64,000 nucleotides of DNA from Heliocidaris erythrogramma. Taxonomy: Eukaryota; Echinodermata; Echinoidea; Camarodonta; Echinometridae. Every line of letters starts with the position of its first letter. The stretch's first letter is position 1. The position numbers were made by a program, and so were the translations under genes. The DNA lies in NCBI GenBank assembly GCA_025617745.1, contig CM046870.1:29097927-29161926 (forward strand), written 5' to 3'. Shown here in pieces: positions 23,209-38,200 of the stretch. Below the pieces are notes generated by a model, which saw nothing but the letters and a program-made list of their open reading frames with translations, made no database searches and was not told where the DNA came from.

Positions 23209-26200
23209 GTGAGTAAACCACACCTCATCTCTTTACCTTTTAGGAAATTCCACTGGGGCTTAATCCATGCGATGTAGAGATAAAAGCCAATCTCAGTTAC
23301 TCTCACTGAGTTTGTCATCACAAGTGCTTGTGTAATTCAGGCCAGCAAATTAGCTAGGACTTGCTGAAAATGCCTTTCACGGATATATATATATGGGACA
23401 ATGTAGCTAGTAAACCATGTACATGGCCTGGATATAACATGATCCCAACACTCCATGTTTAGTTTGCTAATTACTCAACAATTACATGTTTCTTTCCGAA
23501 TCATTTGGCAGATAATATTATTTAAACTTTTAACTATTTGATGGTAATCGTGTCAGATTTTTAAAGAATTTATTTTGATTGTTGACAGAACTCAAAATTA
23601 TCTTGAGTGGGACCATCAGGAGCTTCCTAGCATGACAAGAAGCCACCATTATTGTTGCTGTTATTATTACTATTATTCTTGATCACACAGGTGGTACCCA
23701 TGCACCCTATCCCATTCAGTGATGAGTTGTCATCATTCTCCACCATACCCATGCCATACTGTGAAGAGGAACCCCTACTCTCAGACTGGCCAGCAGAGCT
23801 CTGTAAAGTCAGTATGAGGTAAGAACTAAGGGAAAGCTCCAGCCTGTAAACTTGCATTACATACTGTGCTGCATGCCACAGTCAAACCTTCCTTGTTACA
23901 TGTCCCTAAAGGCCACATAAAGCTTTCATGTTATGAACTATGTATTACGCTATAAACTTTGCACGGTGTACTAAATTCCAACTTGTCTAATATCTGGCCT
24001 TATCTTGATTTTGATGTTACTCTCCTGAGACCATTCTGCACCAAATTTAGATTTCATAATCTACATCCAGTTGGAGTTAGGTTCTAAGATGTGCAGCGGT
24101 CTTTAGATTTCAGAAAATCGCTTTCCTTGTTTAGTATTTACTTTGTAAATTTTTTTCTTCTCATGAACTGTCATTCAGGCAACCCCCTCCCATCGATCCG
24201 GAGGTTCTCCGCAGCATGAAACTGGTGCAGTTCATCGGCTACGCCCCAAACACAGGAGGGAGACGAAGGAACCAGGTGACGTACAAGGATGTCGGAGGAG
24301 GCTCCAAGAAGACCGGCAAAGATTTGGTGCCAGAGAGCCCCTCTGGTAGAAGTAAGTCTTGATAGAAAGGAATTGTGGAGGTCTATGTACTTCTGGAACA
24401 TGGTGGAATTTATATTTGACTCGCAGGAGCAAGATGGTTGAGGAAAATATACGGGATGTATGGATAGGTTTTGGTAAAACTGAAATATTACAGAAGGCAA
24501 GTTGGCCCAGTTGGTAAAGCATCTGTCTGTCAAATAAAAGATCGTGGGTTTAAATCCAGCCCAGGCAGATGACTGAAGCCTTCGTTGTGTCCAAACGTGC
24601 CCCTCCCATGTCCCGTAGATGCAGGCTAAGTTGCAGTGGAAAACACTCCATCCCTTGGATAGGATGTTAAAAGGGGGCCCCTTGTGTAGGAGAGTCACCA
24701 TCTATGCATGTTTAGAACCCTCTTCACTATCCGTGAAAGAGTAGGGGAAATCCTCAGTGTAAATGTAGTAGTCCACCTGCACATCCCAGTTACAATTACA
24801 GTCAAACCTGCTTTAGCAACCACCTGTAAAGAAAGACCACCTGACCACAATTTTTGCTTCCCTAGAAGGTTATTTCTCATTGAAACGTGCATTAAAGGAA
24901 CCTGTCTATAAAGACCACCTGCTCATAAAGACTGCTTTTCTTGTCTCCCTTGAGTGGTCTTTATAGACAGGTTTCACTGTAGTAGGGTTATACATGTAGT
25001 GAGTAAGTTAATTTGCATTTTACCCATTCAGGCGCAGGCGACATCAAATACTTCCTAATGATAAAAATACTTCTTTCTCCATCTTTTATATTTCTCAGCG
25101 GAGGACCCATTGATGTTCATGGTGCCTAAGCCGTACAGGAAGGTTGAGATCAAGTATTCCAAGCTTGGTATAGATGACTTTGACTTCAGGCATTACAACC
25201 GGACCAACTTTGCTGGACTCGAACCTCACATTCCAAATGCCTACTGCAACTCTATGCTACAAGTGAGTTTTTAATAGTGCAACAGACCTGTTTAATAATG
25301 TATTTAAATTTTTTAGATGTTTTTCCCCAAGAACCATCAGTGCCGAGCTGTTCAGTTCACCCTTTTTATGTTTATACATTGCAATTGCAAACAATAACCA
25401 TTTCAGGTATCAACAGATCACTTGTTCTCTGTGATAACATTCTGTACAGGTGGAATCTACCTTGTATACATTACCTGGTGCTATGTTGGGCAACCTCTAT
25501 AGGGCTTTCGGTTCGTAAATGGGACATTTGTTTAAGAAGCACTGCTTTATTACAGTCAAACCTGCGTTGGGAAGCACCTTAAGATATGGACCACTTGTCT
25601 ATAAAGTCAACATTTTCATTTGTTTTCCTTGAACTATGTTTCTTATCTATCTATCTATTTATTGCCCATAGTTTGGGGCAGTTAGGGCCACAATGTGATG
25701 GATATTGAGACACAGGTTTTCCATTGCTTTCTGTCTTCAGCTGTTTCTTACTGAAGCATAATTAAAGGGAACCTACTGTCAAAGACTACCTTCCTGTAAA
25801 GAATTTGTTTACTGGCAGGACAGACTTTATATATTCTTGTCCATTGTTACCTGAATTCATAATCACACCGTTTCTTTCTCAGGTGTTGTACTTTGTGGAG
25901 CCTCTTCGCTGCGCATTGGAAACCCACACATGTTCCAAGGAGTTTTGTCTAGCGTGTGAAATGAGCTTCCTCTTCTATATGTTTGACTTGTCAAAGGGAC
26001 AAACCTGCCAGGTAAGACAGATCTCTCACCAGGTATCCAGGGCTGGTGATCAATTCAATACTTCAGAGAGATGTCACAAATATTAGAATTTCACTCTGTT
26101 ACGGGCTTAAAAAAAAAACACCACCACACACAAATATAACGAACAACCAAACTTCGGACATAGTTGCATCTTCAGGCTCAGTTTAAGAAAGCTTATGTCA

Positions 26201-29200
26201 GATTTCATTATTAATTTAAGTTGATAGATAGCAAGATATTGTCAATACTAAGCTACTGTGAAGTGTTTTCCAGCTCAGGTGGAATATTAATTTTTCTTGC
26301 TCTTAAAGGCTAGATGTGAATTTCAGTGTGCAGCTGACACATGTAATACTTCCATGTACCACTGTTTCTGCTAGATTCGTACAAACCTTCGTGAGTGAGA
26401 TTTTTAGTGATCGTGTCAATTCGGAATTTCTTTCATATATTTACACAAAAGTTCACCGCAGATCATGGATGGACACCAAAATATCTGCGCATGTATCTTT
26501 TGATAAAAGTAGAAAATCACGAGACCATATTCAACTTGTTTCTTTCCAATTTCCATTCTGCTACCTTTACTGAATATTGTCTTTAATGCTACCCAAATCT
26601 CTGTGTGTATCTCTTTGCTTTCCAATCAGGCAAGTAATTTCCTTCGAGCATTCCGTACCATCCCTGAGGTGTCTGCATTGGAGCTCTTGCTTGGGGACGC
26701 AGAGGAGTCCACCGGCAAGGCCAACTTCCCTCGCCTCATCCAGAGCTGGAACAGATTCGTATTGGCTCAGGTCCTACAGGTAAATCTGCTTGAACTTCAA
26801 GGCATTGTCATAAATAATTTTTAAGAAATCTTTGTGAGAGCTACATGGAATTAGTTTTTATTGTGGACATGTATATGATATTTTAAAGGGATAGTCAACC
26901 GCAGATTGTGGACGTTTTTATTCCATGAGAGGGCACAGTGAGCGTTACCTGATCATGCCGTTGCCCCGCGGGGCGTAAACTCCGGATAGACTGGTCGCCG
27001 CACAACATGCACGCTCTGCATGAGCTCCAGCTCTCGTGCGAGATTCGGTCGGCTTCATGCAGTCCGAAATTTAATCCCAGTAGTCCGACGGACGGGTTCG
27101 ACGCATAAACTTTGTGTACGAGTGAATGGGGCTTACGCAATTCTTTCTTTCCCCACGGCCGCCTGGTGGCGTATCCCTTTAAAAGAAATAGTAGTGTAAT
27201 GGATAAGTCACTGAACTATTTACCACATGGTACAGGGTTTGAATCCCTGCTTTGGCATTGATCTCCTTTGGCAAAACATTCATCGACATTTCCCAGTCTC
27301 CACCCAGGCGAAGTGAATGAGTACTTAGTAGGAAGAAATTCTTTGAATGCTTGGTACCTCAACTAAAGTCAGGATGATAATAGTGTCCAGCACTTTTGTA
27401 CCCTCAGCAAAAAGCGCTTCATAAATCCTATTAATTTTCTTGTTTTTGTTTCGACCAGGAAACCTCCGATCCAGCCACCGACGAGGATGACGGCGAAGGG
27501 AACGAGGAAGAGAAGAAGAAACCAGGTCCTCTCGCCCACCTTGGCGAGACGGTCTCCAGACTGTTTGAAGCTAAAGTGGACAATACTAATGTCTGCAAGG
27601 TGTGCAGCAAGGAAACGGTCAGAGAGGCATCGACCATGGTGGTCACACTCGCCTACCCAGAAGCCCTTGCAGCAGGTAATAAAAGATGACCAGGCAGTAT
27701 TTTCCTTGGGATCAAAGTTCTAAATGTATGTAGCCTTGCATTTCACAAAGAAAATTTTGCTGTCTTTTGCCAAACACCAAATTGTACAAATAGTACACCA
27801 CCTTAAGTCTTTGGCTGATTTCCTGTTTATTGTCCTAAACATTTATATATTTCTGTATACATTACAATTCAACAAAATGTTTGCATTTATATAGAGCACT
27901 TACAGTGCCTTACATACAATACATAATCTTGCATGTTTGCTGGGTACCCTGTGTTTCCAGACATTGACATACCATCTGCTTCATATGTTACTTGATACAT
28001 AACATGTACATGCTCATTAAATGAATACTCTTATCCTCGGTGGGGTGATGAAACCTTGTATCTCAGATTTTGGTGAAAATTACTTTTTTGTGTTAATCTT
28101 CAGATAATCAGTCAAGTGATATCCTGTCCAAATCCCAGCTATCTTACTCCATAAATGAAGCCACTGTGGCATGTCAAAGGGAAGACAATCCCATTTCTTA
28201 GTGTTATGGCAGCCATGTTTTTTTCACTCTCCTGAACATTTCACTTTCTTGAGATACGAGGTTTTGTCGCCCTACCATCGTCATGTGTTTACCTGTGTGT
28301 TTGGTCTTGTTTCAGCTGCTCAAGGCAAGGAAGTAAAGGAGCAAAGCTTCGTTTCGGTGCTACAAGGAAGTATGAACATAGAGCAGTCGACACAGGCTTG
28401 GTGTGATGACTGCCAGCGATATCAACCATCTGTAAGTAATTACATATTAGACAAACCAGAATACTGCATAAAGACCTAAAATCTTTTCGTCAGAATTGTG
28501 ACATTATCTAATCAAGTTTGAAATGCAATGTATCGTGAGCTGTATGATATTTTGGATGCTTTTTCTTCCCTTTCGTGGTGTATCAATGCAGCATTCACAG
28601 AACTTGTGTAGAAATTCTATATTTGTTTCGGAGTGGATCTTTCCTTTGATTCTACGTCACATCCATACATGTAAATATATAACATCCATAGTTATAAGTT
28701 TCAAAGCTAGTGTAAGCTTGTCAGAGCTAGTGCAAATTCATATTTGAAATTTTTTACTTACAAACTCACGTACAAGTACAGGAACGTATCTCTGAAAAAA
28801 ATATGTCGGAACTACTAACCTTTAACCATATAAGAGACATTTCATGTAAATGTATAATGATTTACCATTCTTTAGAGTCATACATCTAGTAGGTGTAAAA
28901 TATTGATGCAAAGTATGCCTGAATTCCAGTTGCAGCAGGTTTGAATAGGAAATGTTTTTAAATGCCTTCAGTAGTATGGCAAAGATAATCTTGTTCATTC
29001 AGGATTTTGCGTTAGTATTTTTATAATATTGAATGGCCTTGATTGGGATACAAGTGTATATTGCTCAAGCTGATGAGCATATTTTCAAAGCAAGTGTGAT
29101 ATATATACTCTTGTGCTCTAAGAAAGAAAAGCCATTCAATATTATCATTATCAATTGTATGAGACGTGGTTCCTCAATTTTCACAATTGCATGTCTTTGT

Positions 29201-32200
29201 GTATTTGTATTAACTTTAACATAAAACGCAGGTAGAAAAACATTATTTTGTCCTTACCGAAACCATGAGATATGGAAAAACATTGCCCGGTAATCCAGGT
29301 ACTCTTACACAAACCATGAGATATCATTATAAAATTGCAAGGTCATCTGTACTTTTAGCAAAAACCATGAGAAACACCAATTTTATCTGCCTGCTGAAAA
29401 CCCTTCATACAAATGATACAGTGAAACCTGTCTATAAAGACCACTACAGGGAGACAAGAAAAGCGGTCTTTATGAGCAGGTGGTCAGGTTCCTTAAATAC
29501 ATATTTCAATGAGAAACATTTTTCAAGGGAAACAAAATTGTGGTCTTTATAAACAGGTGGTCTTTCTATACAGGTGGTCGCTAAAGCAGGTTTGACTGTA
29601 ATATGTTTTTCTCTCTATCAGATGCAAGTTCGTAGCTACAAGAGACTGCCTGATGTCATCACAATCAACTGTAATCTAGAAACACAGTCAGATGAGAACT
29701 TCTGGAGGAGACAAGAACAGGTGAGAGAAGAAGATATGAATAATTAGCTTTATTAGCATTAATAGCAGTATAAAAAATAATCCAGATAGACAGTGTGCTT
29801 CTGGGTTTTTTTTTTATGAAGGCAACTTTTTAAATGGCAATTTGATCGACATCTCTTTTGAAAGAAAACAAGACGGGAATCATGAAAAATTGTGAAGTTC
29901 AATGAAAAAACAACCCCCAAGTATACAGCATTTCCCCTTATTTGCTTCTTACTGTATTATAGCATTTATACCAGAATCGTTTACAGGCTTGTTAACATTG
30001 TTACTTTAACACAGATACACTTACTAGACATGTTTCATATACATGTATAGCACATAAAAAGCAGTGTATTATAGACTAAAGCGCATTACTATAATTTTTA
30101 TTACAAACAAAGATATACTTTCTACACATGTAACAGATGCAGAACATGAGAAACAATGCATTATGGACTGTAACACATTACAGTGAAACCCGTCTATAAA
30201 GAACGCTCAAGGGAGACGAGAAAAGCGGTCTTTATGAGCAGGTGGTCTTTATGGACAGGTTCCTTTAATAAACATTTCAATGAGAAACTGTTCAAGGGAA
30301 ACGAAAAAATGTGGTCTTTATAGACAGGTGGTCGCTAAAGCAGGTTTGACTGTATTATTATTGTTATTATGCTACATTTACATCGTGACAGTTGGCAGGA
30401 GTGAATTACGACCACCAGAAGGAGTCGGCACAAAGTCAAGTCAAGGCATGTCGTTACGGATTAAACTGCACAAGGGCTGACTGTCGCTTCAGGCATGATA
30501 CGCAAACCAGTGCAGAGTGAGTTACAGTACCATCGTATCAAGTTTTTCATACATCGTCTGTTTGGAGCCAGAAGGGTGTAAACTCTGTGTTGAAGCATAT
30601 GAGTTAACGCCCTTCTGGCTCTCAACAGACGATGTAGGCTACTTGAATATCGAGGGTTCATATTCCCGAAAGGAGACCAACCTTAGACCAGGTTTACACC
30701 CGGTTTTTTCTTTCGTTTATTTATAATTTGCTGGTTCAAGCAACTTATCTTATGCATGAATAGGGCTGCAGAATCAGTTTGAGCCAGTTTGGCTTAAACT
30801 GCTATTCCATTACCGGGTTCCTGAGTCCCGTTGCGTAAAACTTACCATTAACGGTAATTTTGCCATCAATGGTAACTCCCATGGAAACCTTGATTTTGAT
30901 TGGCTGTTGATTGATGTTACCATGGTAGTTACCATTGACAGCAGAGTTACCATTAATGGTAAGTTTTATGCAACGGGGGCCAGGTGCATTAAACTTACCA
31001 TTAACAGTAACTTTGCCATCAGTGGTAACTCCCTTGGAAACCTTGATTTTGATTGGCTGTTGATTGATGTTACCATGGCAGTTACCATTAATATAACAAA
31101 GTTACCATTAATATAACAAAGTTACCATTAATGGTAAGTTTATGTAATGGGGCCCAAAACTTAAAAATAGCTTCAAATTTGCATTGTATACAATAGTGAT
31201 CTATCCAGTGATGGGTTTAGTGACCCCTATCATCTTCTCAGGCAATTTTCTCTCCAAGTGTTTTGTGCCAATTGCTTCACCTTTCCATATTCCATATCAC
31301 ACACCACCACAATTTACAATGACATCATCTGGGAAAGCAAGGTCTCCCTTCTGTCATCTTTTCCTTCGGTTGACCTCCTATAACTCTGATCAGTAAGCCG
31401 TCACATCACCTGGGGAGCGTTTCATCAAGCGTTTTGTCAGTGATTTTTACCGACAACTGTTTTAAGCTACCGAAATCCTTGCATCTGATTGGCTGAGAGC
31501 AAATTTGTCACTAAAAATCACTGACAAAACGTTTGATGAAACGCTCCCCTGATGCGTCCTAATCAATTCTTGTGTCGTCTAATCATTTTCAGTATTATAA
31601 GCTCCTCTTGAACACGATTTAGTACCAGTGTGATGCTATCTCTTCATGACACACCTAACACTGTACGCAACCTCTTATTGGTTATGCTTTGGAAACAGGC
31701 CTGAAGTAGAGATGACGTCGTGGCTCCCACTATACATCAAGGTTAGACTCTCCCAGGATAGGAAGGTCGACATTCAAGAACTCAAACCAGAGGTCAGTTT
31801 CACCAGCCATTGTATTTGTGAAGAATCATAACTCTATGCAACATTGATTTTTTTTTTAAAGAAAGAGTGCTTCTAAAACCGCTGTGCTTTGAATCTTTGT
31901 CGTGTCAGCAAGAAATTTACTGTTCTGTAGATTGAAGTGATGTTCTCTATTTCTTTGTGCCTATAAATATTGATGAAATCATGCGGAGACTTTGGGCTAT
32001 CCTGAATCTCTGTCAAGTCAGCAAGAAATTTACTTGTTCTACGTGAATGAAGCAATGTTCTCTAATTCTTTGTGTGGCCTTTTGTGACAAAATGCTGCAG
32101 AAAACACCATTTAAAAACAAATTTCCTGTTTTACTTGAATAATCAATTTGTTAAAGTTAAACTGCATGTATATTGTCTGCTTAGAGCCAAAAGGGCATTA

Positions 32201-35200
32201 ACTCATATGCCTTAACAATGAATTAACACCCTTCTGGCTCTCAACAGATGATATCAACCAAACAAGTACAGTCAAACCTGCTTTAGTGGCCACCTGTGTA
32301 TAAAGACCACAATTTTTGTTTCCCCTGAAAAGTGTTTCTCATTGAAACGTGTATTTAACGAACCTGTACTTAAAGACCACCTGCTCATAAAGACCGCTTT
32401 TCTTGTCCCCCTTGAGTGGTCTTTATAGACAGGTTTTACTGTACATGGACGTGTATTCTGCTTGTTACTACTGAGTTCAGTCTCAAAACAGAAATTTCTC
32501 TTAAGGATTATTTGCATGTCTTTTCCAACAGGGAGACAGGGTGGATGATATTGATGCTGAGGGCTATGTCACCTACTACCTCCATGCCAGCGTAGGTCAT
32601 GTCCGTGACCCCAGGTCAGGGGGCAACCTGGTTTCTCACATCAATGTCGGCAAGACCTACCATAAGAGAAAGGAGGTGTGATAAAGTTCAAAGTTCATCT
32701 TGTTCATTTTAATTTATTACCCAAGGCCTATAAAGATATAAGTAGATGATGATGATGATGATGGTGATGATGATTACAATGATGATGAAGAAGAAGAAGA
32801 ATAATGTGATGATGATGATGATGATAATGACAATACAAACAATGATAAAAATTAACTTACACAGTATGAGAAAGAGAGATTGGTATTAAATGAAGACAAT
32901 TTTCGTCCATTAAAACGTGATCTTCACGTCATTAACTAATTCATAAGTTTCTTATTAGTTGCCTGATCTTCCTGACACTTTTTTATGTGATATACTGGTT
33001 TTCATTCAATTTTTCCTTTGATACATAAAACCTGCACTTTTTCCATCAGAAATGGAATGTCTGAATGAATGCAAAAATGAATTAAACACACTGAAACAAA
33101 TTTAGCAGTATATTTTGTTCACATTCTAATTATATGTTATTATATGAGTTATACTTTTTTTTCCAGGGAGTGACCCATATGCAGTGGTACATCTTCAATG
33201 ATTTCTCAATCCAGCCCATTGATAAGTTTGATGCTACTCAGTTCAACCTGGATTGGAAAGTACCTTGTGTTCTCTACTACATGAGGAATGATGCTACAAG
33301 CCATTATGACATCACAAGTAATATATATTTCTGTCATTCCATTGAATGGGAAAGTCCACCCTGATTAGAAGTTGGATTTAAAAGAAGCAGAAAAATTAAA
33401 GAAACAGATCAGTGAAGGTTTGAACAAAATCTGATAATTTTTGAAGTTGTATTTTTGAAGTGGTAATCAATCAAACACAAATTGGTAACTTTGTGACGTA
33501 CATGTATCTTGCGAGCTCCTATCCCATTTTCCCTGTACCAAAGAAATCATTAATTTCTATTTTCTCTAAAGATAATATTCAAACATACATGCACCTTAGA
33601 TATAATCATTGCTCATATGTTTTTACACAAAACCTGTATAAAACAAATTCATTACTTCAACAGAAACCAAGAAAATGAAAATTTACGAAATGAGCTAATG
33701 GGAGAGGAGCTCGCAAGATACGTCACCTTGTTATTAGGGTGGACTTTCCCTTTAAAGTCGCAGGCCTGTATTCTAGAAAAAGAAATTGAACCTGTTACTG
33801 GTTTTAAGCTCAGTCTAAAGTCGAGTTTAACAAAGAAATGACTTATTCTCATTGTCAATATGTCAGGTTTAAATTGAATTAGTAAAGTACCAGCCACTGG
33901 TTTTAAATAGTAAATTAACTCCTGCATATTGTTAGTGATGGCCAGTTTCGTGGCTAGAAATGTGCAAATTTGAAACATTTGGTGTACTTATTCATTTCTT
34001 ACTTAGCCAGTTTAATCAAGCCTGGTGATTCCAAAGCCTAACGATAATCTTTTATTTCTATTTACCATGTAATCATCCATTCAGATTAACTTCAATTGCC
34101 ACTCAACATTATCTTTAAGTCATTGCTTTCAAGCTTACATTTTACTTAGAACTCTGGTAGAAGTTAAATCCTCATATATTCCTTTATCCTCCAGTATCCG
34201 ATCCAATCTTAACAAGCTACATTTTGCTGAGAAGTTTAGATGAGAGACTCTTTCAATTCTCAGTTATTTCATTTTCAATTAAAAAGTACATTCAAAACAA
34301 ATACAAAATATGTCATAAACAAAATTAGAAAATGAAATGGGGAAACTACATAAATAAAGCCCTTGGGCCTTGTGAAAGCATAGTTCCCCCAAAATATTGC
34401 GAAAATTATATAGACAACAAATAAAAAATAAAAGTTTAGTCGAAATTACATGCCCAAATTTTCCTTTTCCCTCCAGTAAGCAACCCAATTGTACCAAGCT
34501 GTCTTCAACCCAGTGGTATCTCTAAAGCCTCCGGGTTCAAGCCTCATATGACGTTCACACCCCTAGGGACTGAGGAGACCATCGGGGAAGGGTACCTGGT
34601 TGGCCTGGACGCTGAGTTTGTCTCCCTCAATCAGGTAGAGGACTGTACATTTAGTTTTGTTTACTTTGACAGTGATCATACTATGAAGGTTTAGGAAAAG
34701 TCATCACTTGACGCTGTATGTACCTGTAGCCTATCTAGTGTAAAATCTGAAACTTTCTGCAACGGAAACGGACTGCAAAAATTCTATGTTGTGATTTAGT
34801 TATTTCGCAGCATGATACTTTAGTAATCGTAACCAATCGTGAAATTTGTTTAAGATTCATCAATGTTTCTGGTTTCGCAAGTATGTGTTTTTTTGTTGCT
34901 GCATACAACAGATTTTTTCTTGAAGAAAATTTGCTTACAAATTCTAAGTCACCATCACCTAGTCGATAAGATGCGGTACAGTCATACATGGGATAAAAGT
35001 AATCTAATCTAAATTGTTGACAGTGGCCTCACATTGAAACAGTGAAACTCTCATGGATTGCAAGATGTGTATTGGTGTAATTTAATTATTTCACTCTTCA
35101 AAGGTAATCTGTAACTTTGTGGAGACTTGATAAAATCTGAGCTGCATGGCCGTATATGCTATCAGTGTATGTAATATGTTTTAAAAATGAAGCCCTGAAA

Positions 35201-38200
35201 AATGCATGTTAAACTCATCATCATGTGCTTCACAAAAAGTGAAAATATGCAAGTGACAGGAAATGCCGGACCTTTTCTCCCCATAGACTACAGCGTTAGA
35301 CTAAAGCGTACCCCGGTTTCATGAATTGCAGTATTCGGTCATATATATCTTGGAAATATCATCATATATTGCAAAACCTTTATATTCCTGACTGTTTATC
35401 TATCCTTCTGAACATCATTATAGAACACAAACCTCAAAATTCAATTAAATCAAACCTCCACAAAGTTACTGATTCCCTTTAAGATGTTTTTTAATCTGGA
35501 CCACTTGCAAAATTTGAAAAAGTTGTTTGCACACAATCGTTTCTAGGTTTCCGCTAACACAAAAATTTTTTGTGTCATGTCAATAGGAAGAGGCTGAGAT
35601 TCGAAGTGATGGAACACGATCTACGATCAAGCCCAGTCAGATGGCTGTGGCTAGGATTACATGCGTGAGAGGGCAAGGCGATCTAGAGGGGGAGCCCTTT
35701 ATTGATGACTATATCTCCACACAGGAACAGGTGAGAAATACAATTAGATAAAAGTCTACTAACGGTGCGAAGTGTAAGTCTCAACCGAACAATTTGATGG
35801 AACTTTGAGGCAGTTGTGCAAATAGTATCTCATCTTGACCACAAAATATCTTGGTTATGCTTGGTTATTGCAATGAGAATTAGAGTAAAGTTTGGATTTT
35901 CTAACCGAATATGTCTCAAAGATACTTTCTAATTCCATCGCAGAGGGATTTTAATCGTTACAAAATAAAAGTGCTATGCAGAGCTATGCATATCCTTCTA
36001 AGAATTACCGATATTCACATCGTACAATTGGCCAAACCGCATTCCTTGAATGAGCGGAGAAATAGAATTGTTAGATTTTCATTTTCCAAAAAATATTGCG
36101 AAGTGGCTCTTGATCCTGAAGTTTCACTCCTTGATTGGTTTTTCCTGTAGCTGGGCTAAAGGTAGTAGTCAGAATTTTTATCCTCAGGAAAAAGTACGTT
36201 ATAAATTTGACTGTTATTATTATCATGTTAAATTTCTTGTAAAGTCATAACTTGCAAACGGTTGAAGCTACCTTGCAGCTGCATCTGAGGTCCTAGAAAA
36301 TCTAAAATGAATGGCCTTACCCAAAATGTCTGTATTCCCTGTTACTGGTGCGCAGGTTGTGGACTATCTGACGCGGTTCTCTGGTATCAAGCCTGGTGAT
36401 CTGGATGCAACTATATCATCTAAACACCTCACCACCCTGAAGGCAACCTACCTCAAGCTTCGATACCTCTTGGACATGGGCGCCATCTTCGTTGGCCATG
36501 GACTGCGCAAAGATTTCAGGGTCATTAACCTTTTGGTGAGTTTATCAAAGGCGTTTATAAAGTCGCATTGTAAATCCTGATCCGATGATGGGCTGAGAAC
36601 CGGTCATGTGTTTTGCATTTTGTATTTTACTATCCAGCTTACCACAAATTTAGCTTGGCCTGTCAGATCATCATGCCTTTGTGATTGGGTGAAGCATACC
36701 GAATGAGGCTATGTATCCATCCAGCCACCATATCATAGTGTTGAGTTTGGATGCAATAAAATGCATTTTGGATGGAACACTGCCTACATACATGTACAGT
36801 GAGATGCCTATTGCAGCTTTGTGGGCAGTAAAAATTTGGATTGACTCTCTTTTTATATGGAATATTTGCTTATTATCAAGTAACAAGTATCCAGATTTTT
36901 TAAAAAGAAATAATAGTATACATGTAGTTCCTAGTTTGTGCATCAGGGGAAAAAATATACTTTCTGTAACTTCCAAATGGTCCAAAGTTGCACTGTAGTG
37001 TGATTTACCGCACAGAGCATTATGTTATTTGCTTACTAAAGTTTTCCATCAGGTTTGAATGTGATAATAGCTTCCACGAGGCCATGAATAAATTCTTATG
37101 AGAAATCTGTTCTTCCTTTATTTACTTAATTTTCCTTCATTGTAAACAGATATTCACAAATAAGGTAGTGAGCTAAAGCTGGTAAAACAGAGAAGATATC
37201 TTGTACGTATTAATAATAATAATAACAATAATGAACGTTGCTTAGCGCACATCACTTACATAAGAAAGTCCCTATGCGCTTAAAGAAAATATGTAAAGAG
37301 ATAGGTCAGATTAGAAAACTAACATGCCTGGTATATGGAGCTATAATAATAAAAACCAAATAATTACAAAGAATCAAATAATTACTTACGAAGAATAGTT
37401 TAGTAAAGTAGAACATGGAGAAGATTATGTGTGTCAGTGAAACTACCAGACAGCCTAAGGAAATGATCAAATATCAATTGACAAAGAGGTATGTTTTCAA
37501 CAGAGTCTTGAATGACTCTGTTGAATTTGCCTGTTTTACAATATCGGGTAGGCTATTCCATAACTCAGCGGATGTCATTTTAAAAGAGCGAGTGCCATAA
37601 AGTTGAGTTCAAATGTTTGGAGTTTATACCAGGAGGGACTTCTCTTTTGATCTCAATCTTCTTGGAGGGGTATATTTTACAATGAGGTCTTGCAGATAAG
37701 CAGGAGCTGTACCCTATAAATAAGAAGGAGCTGTACCCTGTAAATAAGAAGGAGCTGTACCCTGTCTTTAAGAGAACCAATCACTTTAAAGAAGAAAAAA
37801 AAGAAGAAAAACAAAATCTTTGTACAGCTAGTATGTATAAAATCAACTAACATAACACTTTATCCTATAGAATGCCTGGTAAAATGTGTATTAGTTGATT
37901 TTACACATACATGCACTATGTAGTTGTACACAATGTTTTTTCTGGTAATTGATTCCTTTACGACCTTAAATTCTAATACAGTCGCCTCATGAGTTTTTGT
38001 TATGTTTATTGCAGGTGGACCATCGTCAAGTTGTAGATACAGCAGCTCTGTACAATCTACCCAAGCAGAGGATCGTCTCTCTCAAATTCCTTGCGTGGTA
38101 TTTCCTAGGTGAGTTCACGGTGACTCGACGGTTGCTTTGGTGACCTTTGCTCTGGGTGTTATTTTATCAAAGATGTAGGTTTAGATTTGTGGTTGTGATC

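Noticed and set aside
24171-24701. 176-codon minus-strand frame
   Set aside because: It is the reverse complement of PAN2 exon 10 plus the adjacent SINE; the plus-strand exon has splice sites and family similarity.
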